Shown here: positions 36,381-44,906 of the stretch, piece after piece
How the letters are laid out: each line of letters starts with the position of its first letter
How positions within the stretch are numbered: the first letter of the stretch is position 1
Source: Xenorhabdus griffiniae
Lineage (GTDB): Bacteria > Pseudomonadota > Gammaproteobacteria > Enterobacterales > Enterobacteriaceae
Direction of reading: 5' to 3'
DNA length: 64,000 nt
Assembly (NCBI RefSeq): GCF_037265215.1
Contig: NZ_CP147737.1
Span: 62,001 to 126,000, forward strand
Translations under genes and position numbers: made by a program
The notes under the pieces: model-generated
Seen by the model: only the letters and a program-made list of their open reading frames with translations
Database searches by the model: none
What the model was told of the DNA's origin: nothing

Positions 36381-37409
36381 ATGATTAAACATGAATTAAG
36401 CCTAACAGGTATTAAAACTCAGAATATAAATATTGAAGGTAAAGATATTAACTCTTTGACCATGAAAGAAGCGATGGGTTTACCTGATAAAACATGTGAA
36501 ACTTTGATGGGAGGATTATTTAAAATATATGATAAATATTCAAGGTTAGATAGTTTTATGTTACTAGCTCTAGTTAGGGACTTTAATGCATGTTTTTCCC
36601 ATAGATATGTCGCTGGTAATTTGCTTGCAATTAGAGGGGATACGAGAATTTCTGTATTTGAGCCTGATATTATTATTGTTCCTGGTGGAAAAGTGCGTTT
36701 GGGTTTATCTTCTGATGATGTAGATGAAATTGTTTCGACGTATTCCCAATATGGAGTAATGAAAGAGTGGATTTTAAAGGAGGTGCCTTCTTATGAACTT
36801 AATCTTAATTCTTTTGGTTTGGCCAGATATTGTGTAACTAACTATGAATATTACATTTTTCTATGCGATACAGGTTATCAAGAGATCCCTGATAGTTGGG
36901 CTTGGGGTATGTATCCTCATCAACGTGCTAATTATCCGGTTTATTCAGTGTCTTATGATGCTGCTGTGTCTTATGCACTCTGGCTAAGTGAAAAGACAGG
37001 TAGAAAGTTCCATATTCCGAGTGAAGCACAATGGGAGTATGCTGCAACTGGAGGTGATGGGCGAGAGTTTCCATGGGGAAATGAGTTTCTGCCAGATCAT
37101 TGTAACAGTATTGAAAGTGGTATTGTCGATGCGACTCCAATAGGTATCTTTCCTTTAGGTATGGGACCTTTTGGTCATCTAGATTTAGCGGGAAATGTTG
37201 AAGAATATACTTCTGATAGTTACCTACCTTATCAGTCAGGTAGTACTGTGTATGATGATTTAATGCTGACTGAAGGTAAGCATTATAAAGTTGCTCGTGG
37301 TGGTAGTTTTACCCGGTTTCGTGATTTGTGTAGAACGAGAAGACGCCATGGAAGATATAATTCTCCTCTATATATTATGGGGTTTCGGCTTGCAGAAAAG
37401 TTACTTTGA
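36381..37409 (+). CDS. Formylglycine-generating-enzyme-like (SUMF1/FGE-sulfatase domain) protein
   Basis: A 342-residue protein. Residues ~100-342 are an FGE-sulfatase domain: VPGGKVRLG, ARYCVTNYEYYIFL, PVYSVSYDAAVSYALWLS, HIPSEAQWEYAATGG, FPWGNEF, DLAGNVEEYTSD, KVARGGSF and GFRLA at the end. In true FGE two cysteines bind copper. Here the GGSF segment reads GGSFTRFRDLC, keeping only the second (Cys ~317). The protein may therefore be a non-FGE oxidase/hydroxylase or a binding variant, as in EgtB-like proteins. The start at 36381 is 1 nt after the WD40 stop; 36369 is an alternative. The first ~95 residues are not recognised. Confidence 0.82.
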   Translation: MIKHELSLTGIKTQNINIEGKDINSLTMKEAMGLPDKTCETLMGGLFKIYDKYSRLDSFMLLALVRDFNACFSHRYVAGNLLAIRGDTRISVFEPDIIIVPGGKVRLGLSSDDVDEIVSTYSQYGVMKEWILKEVPSYELNLNSFGLARYCVTNYEYYIFLCDTGYQEIPDSWAWGMYPHQRANYPVYSVSYDAAVSYALWLSEKTGRKFHIPSEAQWEYAATGGDGREFPWGNEFLPDHCNSIESGIVDATPIGIFPLGMGPFGHLDLAGNVEEYTSDSYLPYQSGSTVYDDLMLTEGKHYKVARGGSFTRFRDLCRTRRRHGRYNSPLYIMGFRLAEKLL

Positions 37410-37424
37410 GAGTTAATTCGAATT

Positions 37425-37660
37425 TTGAATAAGGAATTAACAGATGAATTAGCCAAAATGGGTGTCACTTTCGTCATGAAGAAGCGTCGCAACATGAAGA
37501 TATGTGCGCAGGCTGAAACGCCACCGAAGTATAAAAGGATTTCTGTTGACCGTTTTAGGTGGACTGATTGCTTACTGCCTTAAATTGAAGAAACCATCAC
37601 TGAAAGTTTTCTACTCAGAAGAAGATTTTCCAGTGACGGTTTAAGCGGAATTCGGATTAG
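37425..37660 (+). mobile_element. Decayed IS982-family element, right copy (3' part)
   Basis: Fragments of the transposase C-terminal half are readable in two frames: ELTDELAKMGVTFVMKKRRNMK, then IKGFLLTVLGGLIAYCLKLK followed by KPSLKVFYSEEDFPVTV and a stop. The end GTGACGGTTTAAGCGGAATT matches the end of the left remnant (30097-30120). With the left copy it brackets the WD40/ABC/FGE island, both facing the same way. Confidence 0.78.
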
Positions 37661-37671
37661 TCAGATGATTT

Positions 37672-37704
37672 AAAAACCCCATATGTAACATGGGGTTTAT
37701 TTTT
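37672..37704 (-). terminator. Terminator after rsmJ
   Basis: On the minus strand AAACCCCAT/ATGGGGTTT with a 7-nt loop and a T5 tail directly follows the rsmJ stop. Confidence 0.85.
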
Positions 37705-38448
37705 CTAACAAGGATAAATATCGAATCGGTGATTTTTGGTGGTAATTGCAGCGGATGCTTTAACACCCGCCAGTGGTTCTGCATAATCTGGCCGTTTTAC
37801 CACAACCCGACGTTTTGCCAATGCACGGGCTGGTTCCAGTAAACTATCAGCATCCTCATCTGCCCCGACCAGTGATTGGAAAACCCGCATCTCTTTTTTG
37901 ACTAGCGCGCTCTTTTGCTTATGTGGATACATTGGATCAAGATAAACCACATCTGGCGGCGGTGTAATATCTGTCAATGCTGTAATGCTTGAGGCGTGGA
38001 TCAGCGTCATGCGTTCTTTCAGCCAGCTTCCAATCTCTTCATCTTGATAGCCACGCTGTAGTCCGTCATCCAACAATGCTGCTACCACAGGGTTGCGCTC
38101 TAACATCCTGACATGACAGCCGATAGAAGCCAGCACAAAAGCATCGCGTCCCAACCCAGCGGTAGCATCCACAACATTGGGTAAATAATCTTTCTTGATG
38201 CCGACGGCTTTCGCGACGGCTTCGCCACGACCACCACCAAAGCGACGACGGTGCGCCATTGTTCCGCTGACAAAATCGACATAAATCCCGCCCAGCTTAG
38301 GCTCATCGCGCTTGCGCAATTCGAGTCGTTCGGGTGTCAATACCAGCGCCATGACTGAATCTTCATCGTGGATCAGACCCCAACGTTCAGCCAATAACGA
38401 TAAGGCGCTGCGATCAGCGCCTTCTTCACAAATCAAACAAATTTTCAC
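37705..38448 (-). CDS. rsmJ: 16S rRNA (guanine1516-N2)-methyltransferase
   Basis: A 247-residue SAM-dependent methyltransferase equal to E. coli RsmJ (YhiQ). The SAM-binding motif is [17 protein letters not shown] (about residue 91) and the catalytic motif is [11 protein letters not shown]. It methylates G1516 of 16S rRNA. It lies 6 bp downstream of prlC in the same direction, as in E. coli, and probably shares its transcript, ending at the hairpin above. Confidence 0.95.
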   Translation of the reverse strand: MKICLICEEGADRSALSLLAERWGLIHDEDSVMALVLTPERLELRKRDEPKLGGIYVDFVSGTMAHRRRFGGGRGEAVAKAVGIKKDYLPNVVDATAGLGRDAFVLASIGCHVRMLERNPVVAALLDDGLQRGYQDEEIGSWLKERMTLIHASSITALTDITPPPDVVYLDPMYPHKQKSALVKKEMRVFQSLVGADEDADSLLEPARALAKRRVVVKRPDYAEPLAGVKASAAITTKNHRFDIYPC

Positions 38449-38454
38449 AGGTGA

Positions 38455-40497
38455 TTATCCGCCGATGCCGTAGCTCTTCAGCATTGCATCCAGTTCTGGT
38501 TTACGGCCCCGGAAGCGGACAAACAGTGTCATTGGATCTTCTGAGCCGCCGCGGGACAAAATATTGTCGAGAAATGACTGACCGGTTGTGCGATTGAAAA
38601 TCCCTTCTTCTGAGAAGCGAGAATAGGCATCGGCTGCCAGCACATCCGCCCACAGATAGCTGTAATAACCCGCTGCATAACCACCATTAAAGATGTGGCT
38701 AAAGGAGTGCGGGAAGCGTCCCCAATCTGGCGATGGCACAACCGCAACTTGTTTTTTCACTGATTGCAGCGTTTCCAGGATTTGCGCTCCTTTGGCTGGA
38801 TCATATTCCACATGTAAGCGGAAATCGAACAGACCAAACTCAAGCTGGCGCAGGATCTTCATTGCGGCCTGATAGTTTTTGGCCGCCAGCATATTATCCA
38901 GCATCTCTTGTGGCAGGGGTTCCTGAGTTTGATAGTGACCGGAGATAAATGCCAGTGCTTCCGGCTCCCAGCACCAGTTTTCCATAAACTGGCTTGGACA
39001 CTCTACTGCATCCCACGGCACACCACTGATGCCGGCCACATCTAAGACTTCAATTTCGGTCAGCATATGGTGCAAGCCATGCCCAAACTCGTGGAACAGT
39101 GTTGTCACTTCATCGTGGGTAAACAGGGCAGGTTGATCACCGACTGGTTTGTTAAAATTACAAGTCAGATAAGCGACAGGAATTTGCAACTCGCCAGATG
39201 CATGGCGCATTCTGCCGACATAACTATTCATCCATGCGCCACCGCGTTTATGTTCACGGGCGTAAAGATCTAAATAGAAACTGCCACGCAATACCTGCTG
39301 ATCATCATACAGATCAAAGAAACGTACATCAGGATGCCATGTATCTACATCGTGGCGTTCTTTGGCGGTAATGCCATAAATGCGGCGAATGACTTCAAAC
39401 AACCCTTCCAGCGCTCGTTGTTCCGGGAAGTAAGGGCGCAGTCGTTCATCATCAATGGAGAAGTCATGCTGCTTTTGTTTTTCGCTGTAATATGCCAGAT
39501 CCCACGCTTCCAGCCCATCAACACCGTGATGAGATTTGGCGAAGTTAGTGAGTGTTTCCAACTCTTCTTGACCTTGTTGATGGGCGCGTTTGGCCAGATC
39601 GTTCAGGAAATCGAGTACCTGCTGAGGTGTTTCAGCCATTTTGGTTGCCAGGGAACTTTCAGCATAGTTCTTGAACCCCAATAATTGGGCGAGTTCATGA
39701 CGTAATGCAAGTAGTTCCGCCATCACTTCGCTGTTATCCCACTTTCCGGCATCTGGCCCTTGATCAGAAGCACGGGTCGCATAGGCATAATACATTTCTT
39801 TGCGCAGTTCACGATTATCGCCATAGGTCATGACTGGCAGATAACTTGGCATATTGAGTGTCAGCAACCACCCATCCAGCCCCTTGGCTTCGGCGGAGGC
39901 CTTGGCTGCGGCTTTGGCACTTTCAGGCAAACCGGCCAGATCACCCTCGTCGGTAATCAGCTTGGTCCATCCCATAGTGGCATCCAGCAAATTATTGCCG
40001 AACTTTGCACCCAGCTCAGATAAACGAGCAGTAATTTTACCGTAACGTTTCTGTTTCTCTTCTGGTAAGCCAATGCCGGTCAATTCAAAATCACGCAACG
40101 TATCTTCAATAGCCTTGCGCTGTGGCTGGGAAAGGGTTTCGAAGATTTGGCTCTCTTTTAGCGATTTATATGCTTGATATAACCTTTTGTGTTGTCCCAA
40201 CCAGGTATCGAATTCAGAGAGCAGGGGCAGGCTTTGCTCATAGGCTTCGCGAAGCTCTGGACTATTCTTGACCGCATTTAGGTGTTCGACTGGCGACCAC
40301 ATACGGGAAAGCCTGTCTTTCTCTTCTGAAATGGGTTGGCACAGGTTATCCCAGGTAAAAGCAGTGTTTTCAGATAAAATCTTCTCAATGACTTGGCGGT
40401 GATTGGTTAACGTCTCTTTCACAGCAGGCACAACATGCTTTGGTTCGATTGCAGAGAACTTAGGCAATACAGAAGATATCAGTAACGGATTAGTCAT
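38455..40497 (-). CDS. prlC: Oligopeptidase A
   Basis: A 680-residue M3 zinc metallopeptidase that degrades signal peptides and other short peptides in the cytoplasm. The zinc motif HEFGH is visible in TTLFHEFGHGLHHM (about residue 470). The start at 40497 (MTNPLLISSVLPKFSAIEP) gives the family N-terminus and length. The frame upstream to 40596 lacks family similarity. It heads the prlC-rsmJ pair; in E. coli this gene has a heat-shock promoter. Confidence 0.95.
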   Translation of the reverse strand: MTNPLLISSVLPKFSAIEPKHVVPAVKETLTNHRQVIEKILSENTAFTWDNLCQPISEEKDRLSRMWSPVEHLNAVKNSPELREAYEQSLPLLSEFDTWLGQHKRLYQAYKSLKESQIFETLSQPQRKAIEDTLRDFELTGIGLPEEKQKRYGKITARLSELGAKFGNNLLDATMGWTKLITDEGDLAGLPESAKAAAKASAEAKGLDGWLLTLNMPSYLPVMTYGDNRELRKEMYYAYATRASDQGPDAGKWDNSEVMAELLALRHELAQLLGFKNYAESSLATKMAETPQQVLDFLNDLAKRAHQQGQEELETLTNFAKSHHGVDGLEAWDLAYYSEKQKQHDFSIDDERLRPYFPEQRALEGLFEVIRRIYGITAKERHDVDTWHPDVRFFDLYDDQQVLRGSFYLDLYAREHKRGGAWMNSYVGRMRHASGELQIPVAYLTCNFNKPVGDQPALFTHDEVTTLFHEFGHGLHHMLTEIEVLDVAGISGVPWDAVECPSQFMENWCWEPEALAFISGHYQTQEPLPQEMLDNMLAAKNYQAAMKILRQLEFGLFDFRLHVEYDPAKGAQILETLQSVKKQVAVVPSPDWGRFPHSFSHIFNGGYAAGYYSYLWADVLAADAYSRFSEEGIFNRTTGQSFLDNILSRGGSEDPMTLFVRFRGRKPELDAMLKSYGIGG

Positions 40498-40690
40498 AAT
40501 GAGCGCCTTATATGTGTATTTGGGTATAGGCTGAAACCAGCCCCGTATCCCAATGGGTTGTTGACGATAGATGGGGATAAGATATCGTGAGTTCAATGCT
40601 AATGCCGCACTTTTGTGCGAACAATTAGGTTCTTTTTCTGTCAGGGATCTGTGAAGTTGCGGAGAAGTTTAGATATTCTTGGAGACGCGC

Positions 40691-40696
40691 TATAAT
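40691..40696 (+). promoter_or_regulatory. selC promoter -10 element
   Basis: A perfect TATAAT 26 bp before the tRNA, with a weak -35 (TTTAGA at 40668) at 17 bp spacing. A CGCGC stretch just before the -10 resembles part of a discriminator-type GC-rich motif. Confidence 0.6.
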
Positions 40697-40722
40697 CCCT
40701 GCTCTTCATCAATTCTATTAAT

Positions 40723-40817
40723 GGAAGATCATCGTTCCCGGTGGGGCGGCTGGACTTCAAATCCAGATGGGGCCGCCCGCGGCCCTCGGCAGGTTCAACT
40801 CCTGTGATCTTCCGCCA
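40723..40817 (+). tRNA. selC: tRNA-Sec (anticodon TCA)
   Basis: A 95-nt tRNA with the long variable arm and eight-base acceptor stem of selenocysteine tRNA. It opens GGAAGATC and closes GATCTTCCGCCA. The anticodon loop is CTTCAAA (anticodon TCA reading UGA), with the variable arm GGGGCCGCCCGCGGCCCTC and the T-arm GGTTCAACTCC. selC is a classic integration site for P4-type islands. Integrase remnants follow immediately downstream. Confidence 0.97.
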
Positions 40818-40843
40818 CTTTTTGTCTGATGGTGGCGGTTTAT

Positions 40844-40987
40844 CCTGACATTTCCTTGGCTGAAGCAAGATCCGAATATTGATAAAAAGCAAAAGAAATT
40901 AGCCAGCTAATACAAGCTAAGCAACACAACACATTCGAAGCCATAACGAGAGAGTGGCATAAATCCAAAGCTGATAAATCGAAGTGA
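40844..40987 (+). pseudogene. P4-type integrase remnant next to selC
   Basis: Broken frames read [12 protein letters not shown] (start of the integrase arm-binding domain end region) then QLIQAKQHNTFEAITREWHK, followed by SKADK. This pattern is very typical of P4-like tyrosine integrases. Indels and stops interrupt it and the catalytic domain is gone. It shows that the segment after selC entered as an integrative element. Confidence 0.75.
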
Positions 40988-40989
40988 CC

Positions 40990-41557
40990 GCCAGTAAAGA
41001 GAAAGAGTGGCTTGATGGCCTGCCAGAAGAAGCCTCAGCCCAAGTAAAACGTGTGGCTGTTCGCTCGCGTTACTAGACGCCACCGGAGAGCTGGCGACTC
41101 ATATTACTGGCTGGAGTAAAGAAGTGTGTCATGCAGCGATAAAGCAAAGTTTCGATGACTGGTTAGCGGATTTTGGCATTGGAAACAGGGAAAAATATCA
41201 GGTTGTTACCCGTACCCGTGACTTTATCCAGAAATACGGACTTTCACGCTTCCAGCCTTACACCTACGGCAGGCCAAACGGTGATATTGATACGTCACAC
41301 GCCATGAGAATTAATGATCTTGCCGGGTATCTGGTGAATAATCATTGTGATGATGGACAGGTGAAATATCATTTATCCCCAGTGTATTTGAAGAAGAAAT
41401 ATTGCAGGGATTGCAGAAAAAATCGGGTTTTGAATCCTTAGAAGAGGCCGGAATGTTGGTTAAAGCTGAAAAAGACCGCTTTATCAGTAAAACCATTTCA
41501 GTAAATGTCACTCAGGGGCGGTTTGTCGTACCGACTCTTTTACCGGAGATTATATAA
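40990..41557 (+). pseudogene. DUF927-type phage/plasmid primase-helicase C-terminus, frameshifted
   Basis: Three successive frames give WLDGLPEEASAQVKRVAVR / LLDATGELATHITGWSKE and then CHAAIKQSFDDWLADFGIGN / QGLQKKSGFESLEEAGMLVK up to PTLLPEII and a stop at 41557. This is the C-terminal part of DUF927 proteins found in P4-like satellites. Frames change near 41075 and 41370. Another piece of a DUF927 gene, upstream in protein order, lies at 44399-44580 on the same strand. The 41558-41856 stretch that follows shows no gene. Confidence 0.7.
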
Positions 41558-41856
41558 TTAAGGGACACAACCTAGTTTTGATATCAAATCAAATAATACT
41601 CGTTCAATCTTGTCGGAAATGGTCATCCGTCATTCCGCAGCTATATCTGTAATACCCTGATTTTAAATCGATTTTATGAAATTTGAATGCCTATTGATTC
41701 TTAATTAAAACAACAAATTATGAATGCGGTGCGGAATGTCAGGTTATTATTTTAACACCTTGATTATGTAATTTTCACCAAATATTGAAAGCCTATCAAA
41801 AATATAAAGATAGGCTTTGTGAAGTGGTATTGTTAAGTTATTTTTATAATAACAAA

Positions 41857-42255
41857 TTAGTTAAATATATCAAACCTTGATATTATCTCATAATCTTCAA
41901 GATTTGCAGCTTCATAGCTTTCGTCACCAAACATGAATTTCCAGACATAAATATAAAAAGCTCTGACAGGTATCATATCTGGTAGTAGTATTTGAGGGGC
42001 ACCAGAATCATAATAACGTGTTAATTTTTCATCACTAGCATAACGAATTACATATTTAAAACTTTCTTTACATCTATGTTTCCATGACATGGAAAATTCA
42101 TTATATTCTAAAAACAATAACTCATTAACCAATTTTTCTATGCTTTTCACATTATTAAGATTTAAGTCTAATAGGCTATGATCAATATGCGGACCTCCAG
42201 CTAATGGAGCCCAAAACATATATATATACCCTTCACTTATTTTTATTTTTTTCAT
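41857..42255 (-). CDS. Probable immunity protein for the 42.3-kb orphan toxin module
   Basis: A 132-residue soluble, acidic protein of no family known to me, with aromatic-rich stretches (YIYMFWAPLAGGPHIDHSLL; AFYIYVWKFMFGDESYEAAN). It starts 15 bp after the stop of the toxin-tip fragment and is very AT-rich. Position directly behind a toxin C-terminus, as for the other two immunity genes in this locus, suggests an immunity role. Confidence 0.55.
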   Translation of the reverse strand: MKKIKISEGYIYMFWAPLAGGPHIDHSLLDLNLNNVKSIEKLVNELLFLEYNEFSMSWKHRCKESFKYVIRYASDEKLTRYYDSGAPQILLPDMIPVRAFYIYVWKFMFGDESYEAANLEDYEIISRFDIFN

Positions 42256-42270
42256 TTCCTAATCCAATTA

Positions 42271-42555
42271 TTATTCAATTCCAAATATGCTATAAATCTT
42301 TCCTGTTTTTTTATCAAAACCAGCTCTAACTGTTGAGGTTTCAAAATATTCTTTCCCTCCTTTTTTATAACCTTCTGAAACAACTTTCCCCATATCAAAA
42401 TCTACTCTGCCTGTTTTATGAATTTCTGGATTGTATAGAGGTAAAGCTTTTTGTATTGCTTCATATTGATCTTTATAAGATAGAAATCTAGTAGAATCTG
42501 TTGGCTTGCCATTCCTACCATCAGGTGTATAACCTGTTTTTGCTCGATAAGCGTG
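42271..42555 (-). pseudogene. Orphan toxin C-terminal domain (module C), cut by an IS5-family remnant
   Basis: About 90 residues of a toxin tip (KTGYTPDGRNGKPTDSTRF..., ending TVRAGFDKKTGKIYSIFGIE) with no delivery domain. Its upstream end runs into the IS5 remnant near 42550. The open frame continues to 42597 only by reading antisense through the IS. The conserved KTG..TD--RF-SY pattern and terminal IFGIE resemble small RNase-type toxin tips of polymorphic toxins, but I cannot assign the activity. An immunity gene follows 15 bp later. A source for recombination into a larger effector is the likely role. Confidence 0.55.
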
Positions 42556-43087
42556 ATTTACCGACAAAATTCGGTAAATGGAATAGCGTCTTTTCACGTT
42601 TTAATGCCTGGTCGAAGAAGAGTATTTTACAGCTTATTTTCAAATGGTTATCTGATATTGCGAATACAGAACGGTTGTTTATTGATGGAACTATCGTTCG
42701 TGCTCACCAGCATAGTGCCGGAGCAGCTTCAGATAACAATGAGGCGATTGGTAAAAGTTGTGGCGGGCGTTCAACCAAGATCCATTTAGCGGTAGACAGC
42801 GGAGGTTTGCCCGTTCATTTTGAACTCTTCGGGGGACAGGCTTACGATAGTGTTCATGCAGAAAGTCTTGTCTCTGAGTCCCCCTTATCCGAAGTCGTTA
42901 TTGCTGACAAAGGATATGACAGCCAGCGTTTCAGAACATTTATTGAACAACGAGAAGCCACCCGGTGATCCCTTACCGCAAAAATAGTCGAAAAGCAGGC
43001 CAACATTTTGATAAATGTTTATACCGTTATCGCCACGTGGTGGCACTGGCATTTATCATTGTCTGGTTGCCGATGTGGGTTGATTGA
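42553..43087 (+). mobile_element. IS5-family transposase remnant
   Basis: It encodes the DDE transposase segments WNSVFSRFNAWSKK, LFIDGTIVRAHQHSAGA, GRSTKIHLAVDSGGLPVHF and VVIADKGYDSQRFR, then in another frame IPYRKNSRKAGQHFDKCLYR and ALAFIIVWLPMWVD. These are typical of IS5-family (IS427-like) elements. The N-terminus and the segment between LYRYRH and VVALAF are missing and the frame shifts near 42965, so it is inactive. It splits toxin module C from modules A/B. Confidence 0.82.
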
Positions 43088-43198
43088 ATTATGACCTTAG
43101 AACATCAACAGCCCTTAGTATTTTTTAAAAAGGAGAGTCATTACTTCTCCTTTTTAAATTTATTAGCTAATACAAATAAAGATATTTACTATTTTAGA

Positions 43199-43471
43199 TT
43201 ATTCTTTATATGCAGAATCATATTTTCCACTTTTTACAAAATCTGGAGCAACCCAATTAGGTCCTTTGATTATTGTACCATTATGCCCTTCAGATAATTT
43301 ACCCTCTTTTATCAATCTTTGTAAAGTAATCCAAACATCTTGATTAGCAATAGCTTCAAATTTATAGTCTGTGTACATTCTGTCCAATGATGGATAAGAG
43401 GCTGTAAGTGCAAAAACCATCAGAACGTCTTCAACAGATTCATTTTCAATAATCAATTTCATCATTGACAT
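43199..43471 (-). CDS. Immunity protein of orphan toxin module B
   Basis: A 90-residue protein paralogous to the 44625-44894 immunity. The shared pattern is ENESVEDVLM, ASYPSLDRMYTDYKFEAI, LIKEGKL and IKGPNW--P-F. Its ATG overlaps the TAA of the toxin fragment by one base (TAATG), the tight coupling typical of toxin/immunity pairs. It remains intact although the toxin has lost its delivery part, and may protect against kin toxin A or related strains. Confidence 0.7.
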   Translation of the reverse strand: MSMMKLIIENESVEDVLMVFALTASYPSLDRMYTDYKFEAIANQDVWITLQRLIKEGKLSEGHNGTIIKGPNWVAPDFVKSGKYDSAYKE

Positions 43472-44398
43472 TAATACCTTCCTCTCTTTATTAGCCCCAT
43501 TGCTTCTCTATATTCTTCCTCATCAGCCGCATTTTTAGCTTCAGGTGTATACAAAGGTAAAGTACTTTCATTAATTTTATAATCTTCCAGAGTTGCCGTA
43601 TGAGCGTGATTCCAAATATCTTTATCATGAACACCATCAGGAATACCTACAGTACGATAACGTTCTAGTTCTCTTATTTCATGTGTGTAGTAACGCTTAT
43701 CATAATCTGTAACTGGTATCTCTCCTGAAATAATTTGCTCTAAACGTTCAATCATCATTGTATTGCCTATATTTTTTTCAAACCTGCTGGTATGCAGTTT
43801 AACTTTATCTAATCCTTCTTGTGTAATTTCAACATTTCGCCAATCTAAATCCTGAATAGGGCCACCGGCTTTGGCTGGATCATAAGTACGACCACTGTAT
43901 TTACCTTTTTCCGTTCCACCATAAGGATCGCTCAAATAAACATAAACCGCCGGCACGCCCTCAATCGGGAAGACCAGAATATAATCGCGGAAATCACTTT
44001 CCTGTATCGGCGTGGTCGTCTTCGTTGGCCCGCGGTCTGTTCCATCCGCTATCGGCGTTTCCGTCTTGTTCCCCGCCATTTCATTCGGATCTTGCTGCGG
44101 GTTGACCATCATCCCGTTCCGCCATGTGGGCTGCGCCGGAATTTCCAGACCGGGGGTTTGACCGGTCAGGCTCGAATCATCGAGCGGCACGGTGTTGACA
44201 TTGATTGGCGTGCCACGCTAGTTAAAATATTGAGGCAAGTCCTGCGGTGATAATGCCTGATACATTGATGACGCTGTCGTGTACCAGACCAGTATAGGTG
44301 AATCCGCGCCATCCTCCCGAAATTCATAGGTTCCCGGGGCAGTTTGCTTCACATGACGCACTTTAACCATATCCATACCGCTTCCTTCGCGGGTATCG
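43471..44398 (-). pseudogene. Orphan copy of the effector C-terminal region (module B), amber-interrupted
   Basis: From 44398 to 43471 the minus strand repeats the C-terminal ~300 residues of the effector at 44907-46835, nearly identical up to the toxin tip and diverging within it (SRFEKNIGNTMMIERLEQII against SRFEKSIDNTIMIERLEKIL). A CAG-to-TAG change at 44218-44220 stops the frame after PQYFN. A second frame can restart at ATG 44190 (239 residues: pyocin-like piece plus toxin tip). The upstream edge, just after REGSGMDMV, joins antisense DUF927 DNA. This is a displaced toxin tip kept with its own immunity gene. Confidence 0.75.
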
Positions 44399-44580
44399 TG
44401 GCATGGCACAAACCACGGTTTAAATAATGAATCCGCCGCCCGTAATGATGGTTTCATGCCCATTGACGAAATCGGACAAAGTTCTAACCCGAAAGAGGTC
44501 GCTAACAGTGCCTACAGCCTGTTTAACGGTGTCGGCAAAATTCAGGGCAAACGCGAATCAAATAAAAGCTATTTGTTTAA
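44399..44580 (+). pseudogene. DUF927 primase fragment (upstream part)
   Basis: The plus strand reads WHGTNHGLNNESAARNDGFM, then PIDEIGQSSNPKEVANSAYS and LFNGVGKIQGKRE. The NHGL..A..ND...DEIGQ....-A-Y-L-NG-GK pattern is the ATPase core of DUF927 proteins. It is antisense to the 5' edge of toxin module B. It is probably from the same satellite element as 40990-41557, with about 3 kb of toxin and IS DNA inserted between. Confidence 0.65.
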
Positions 44581-44596
44581 ACAAATAGCTTTTATT
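44561..44596. terminator. Perfect 36-bp palindrome downstream of immunity A
   Basis: AATAAAAGCTATTTGTTT is followed directly by its exact reverse complement. A-rich and T-rich ends make a terminator-like hairpin that would end the effector/immunity transcript on the minus strand (immunity stop at 44625) before module B. Confidence 0.75.
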
Positions 44597-44624
44597 AATC
44601 CATTTTAAATATTATTTTTTTATG

Positions 44625-44894
44625 TTATTCAATTAAATTGTTATATTTTTTTGTTCTGGAAAATTTAGGCTCTTTCCAATTTGGACCTTTAATTGTCTTT
44701 CCTTTACCATCTTTAGCTAGCTTTCCCTCGTCTAGTAGTCTTTTGTATGTTGTCCATAGCTCGTTTTTTTCGATAACTTCAAAATTAAATCTTACATACA
44801 TGCGATCTATGGATGGATACGAGCTTTTAAGAGAAAAAAATAAAAGTATATCCTCAACTGATTCATTTTTTATCATTTGTTCTAATGGACGCAT
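44625..44894 (-). CDS. Immunity protein of the T6SS effector (module A)
   Basis: An 89-residue soluble protein, homologous to the module B immunity (IKNESVEDILLFF, SSYPSIDRMYVRFNFEVI, LLDEGKL, KTIKGPNWKEPKF). It starts 12 bp after the effector stop. Tight linkage and paralogy with the second immunity next to a near-identical toxin tip support the assignment. The biochemical target is unknown because the toxin activity is unknown. Confidence 0.75.
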   Translation of the reverse strand: MRPLEQMIKNESVEDILLFFSLKSSYPSIDRMYVRFNFEVIEKNELWTTYKRLLDEGKLAKDGKGKTIKGPNWKEPKFSRTKKYNNLIE

Positions 44895-44906
44895 ATGATT
44901 ACCCTT

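Noticed and set aside
36381..37409. Sulfatase-activating system
   Set aside because: No sulfatase gene nearby, and the FGE-like protein lacks one of the two conserved cysteines.
40641..40892. 83-codon minus-strand frame across selC
   Set aside because: Antisense of the tRNA gene; no coding evidence.
41370..41385. Programmed frameshift in the DUF927 remnant
   Set aside because: No slippery run; other breaks, missing parts and neighbouring integrase debris show ordinary decay.
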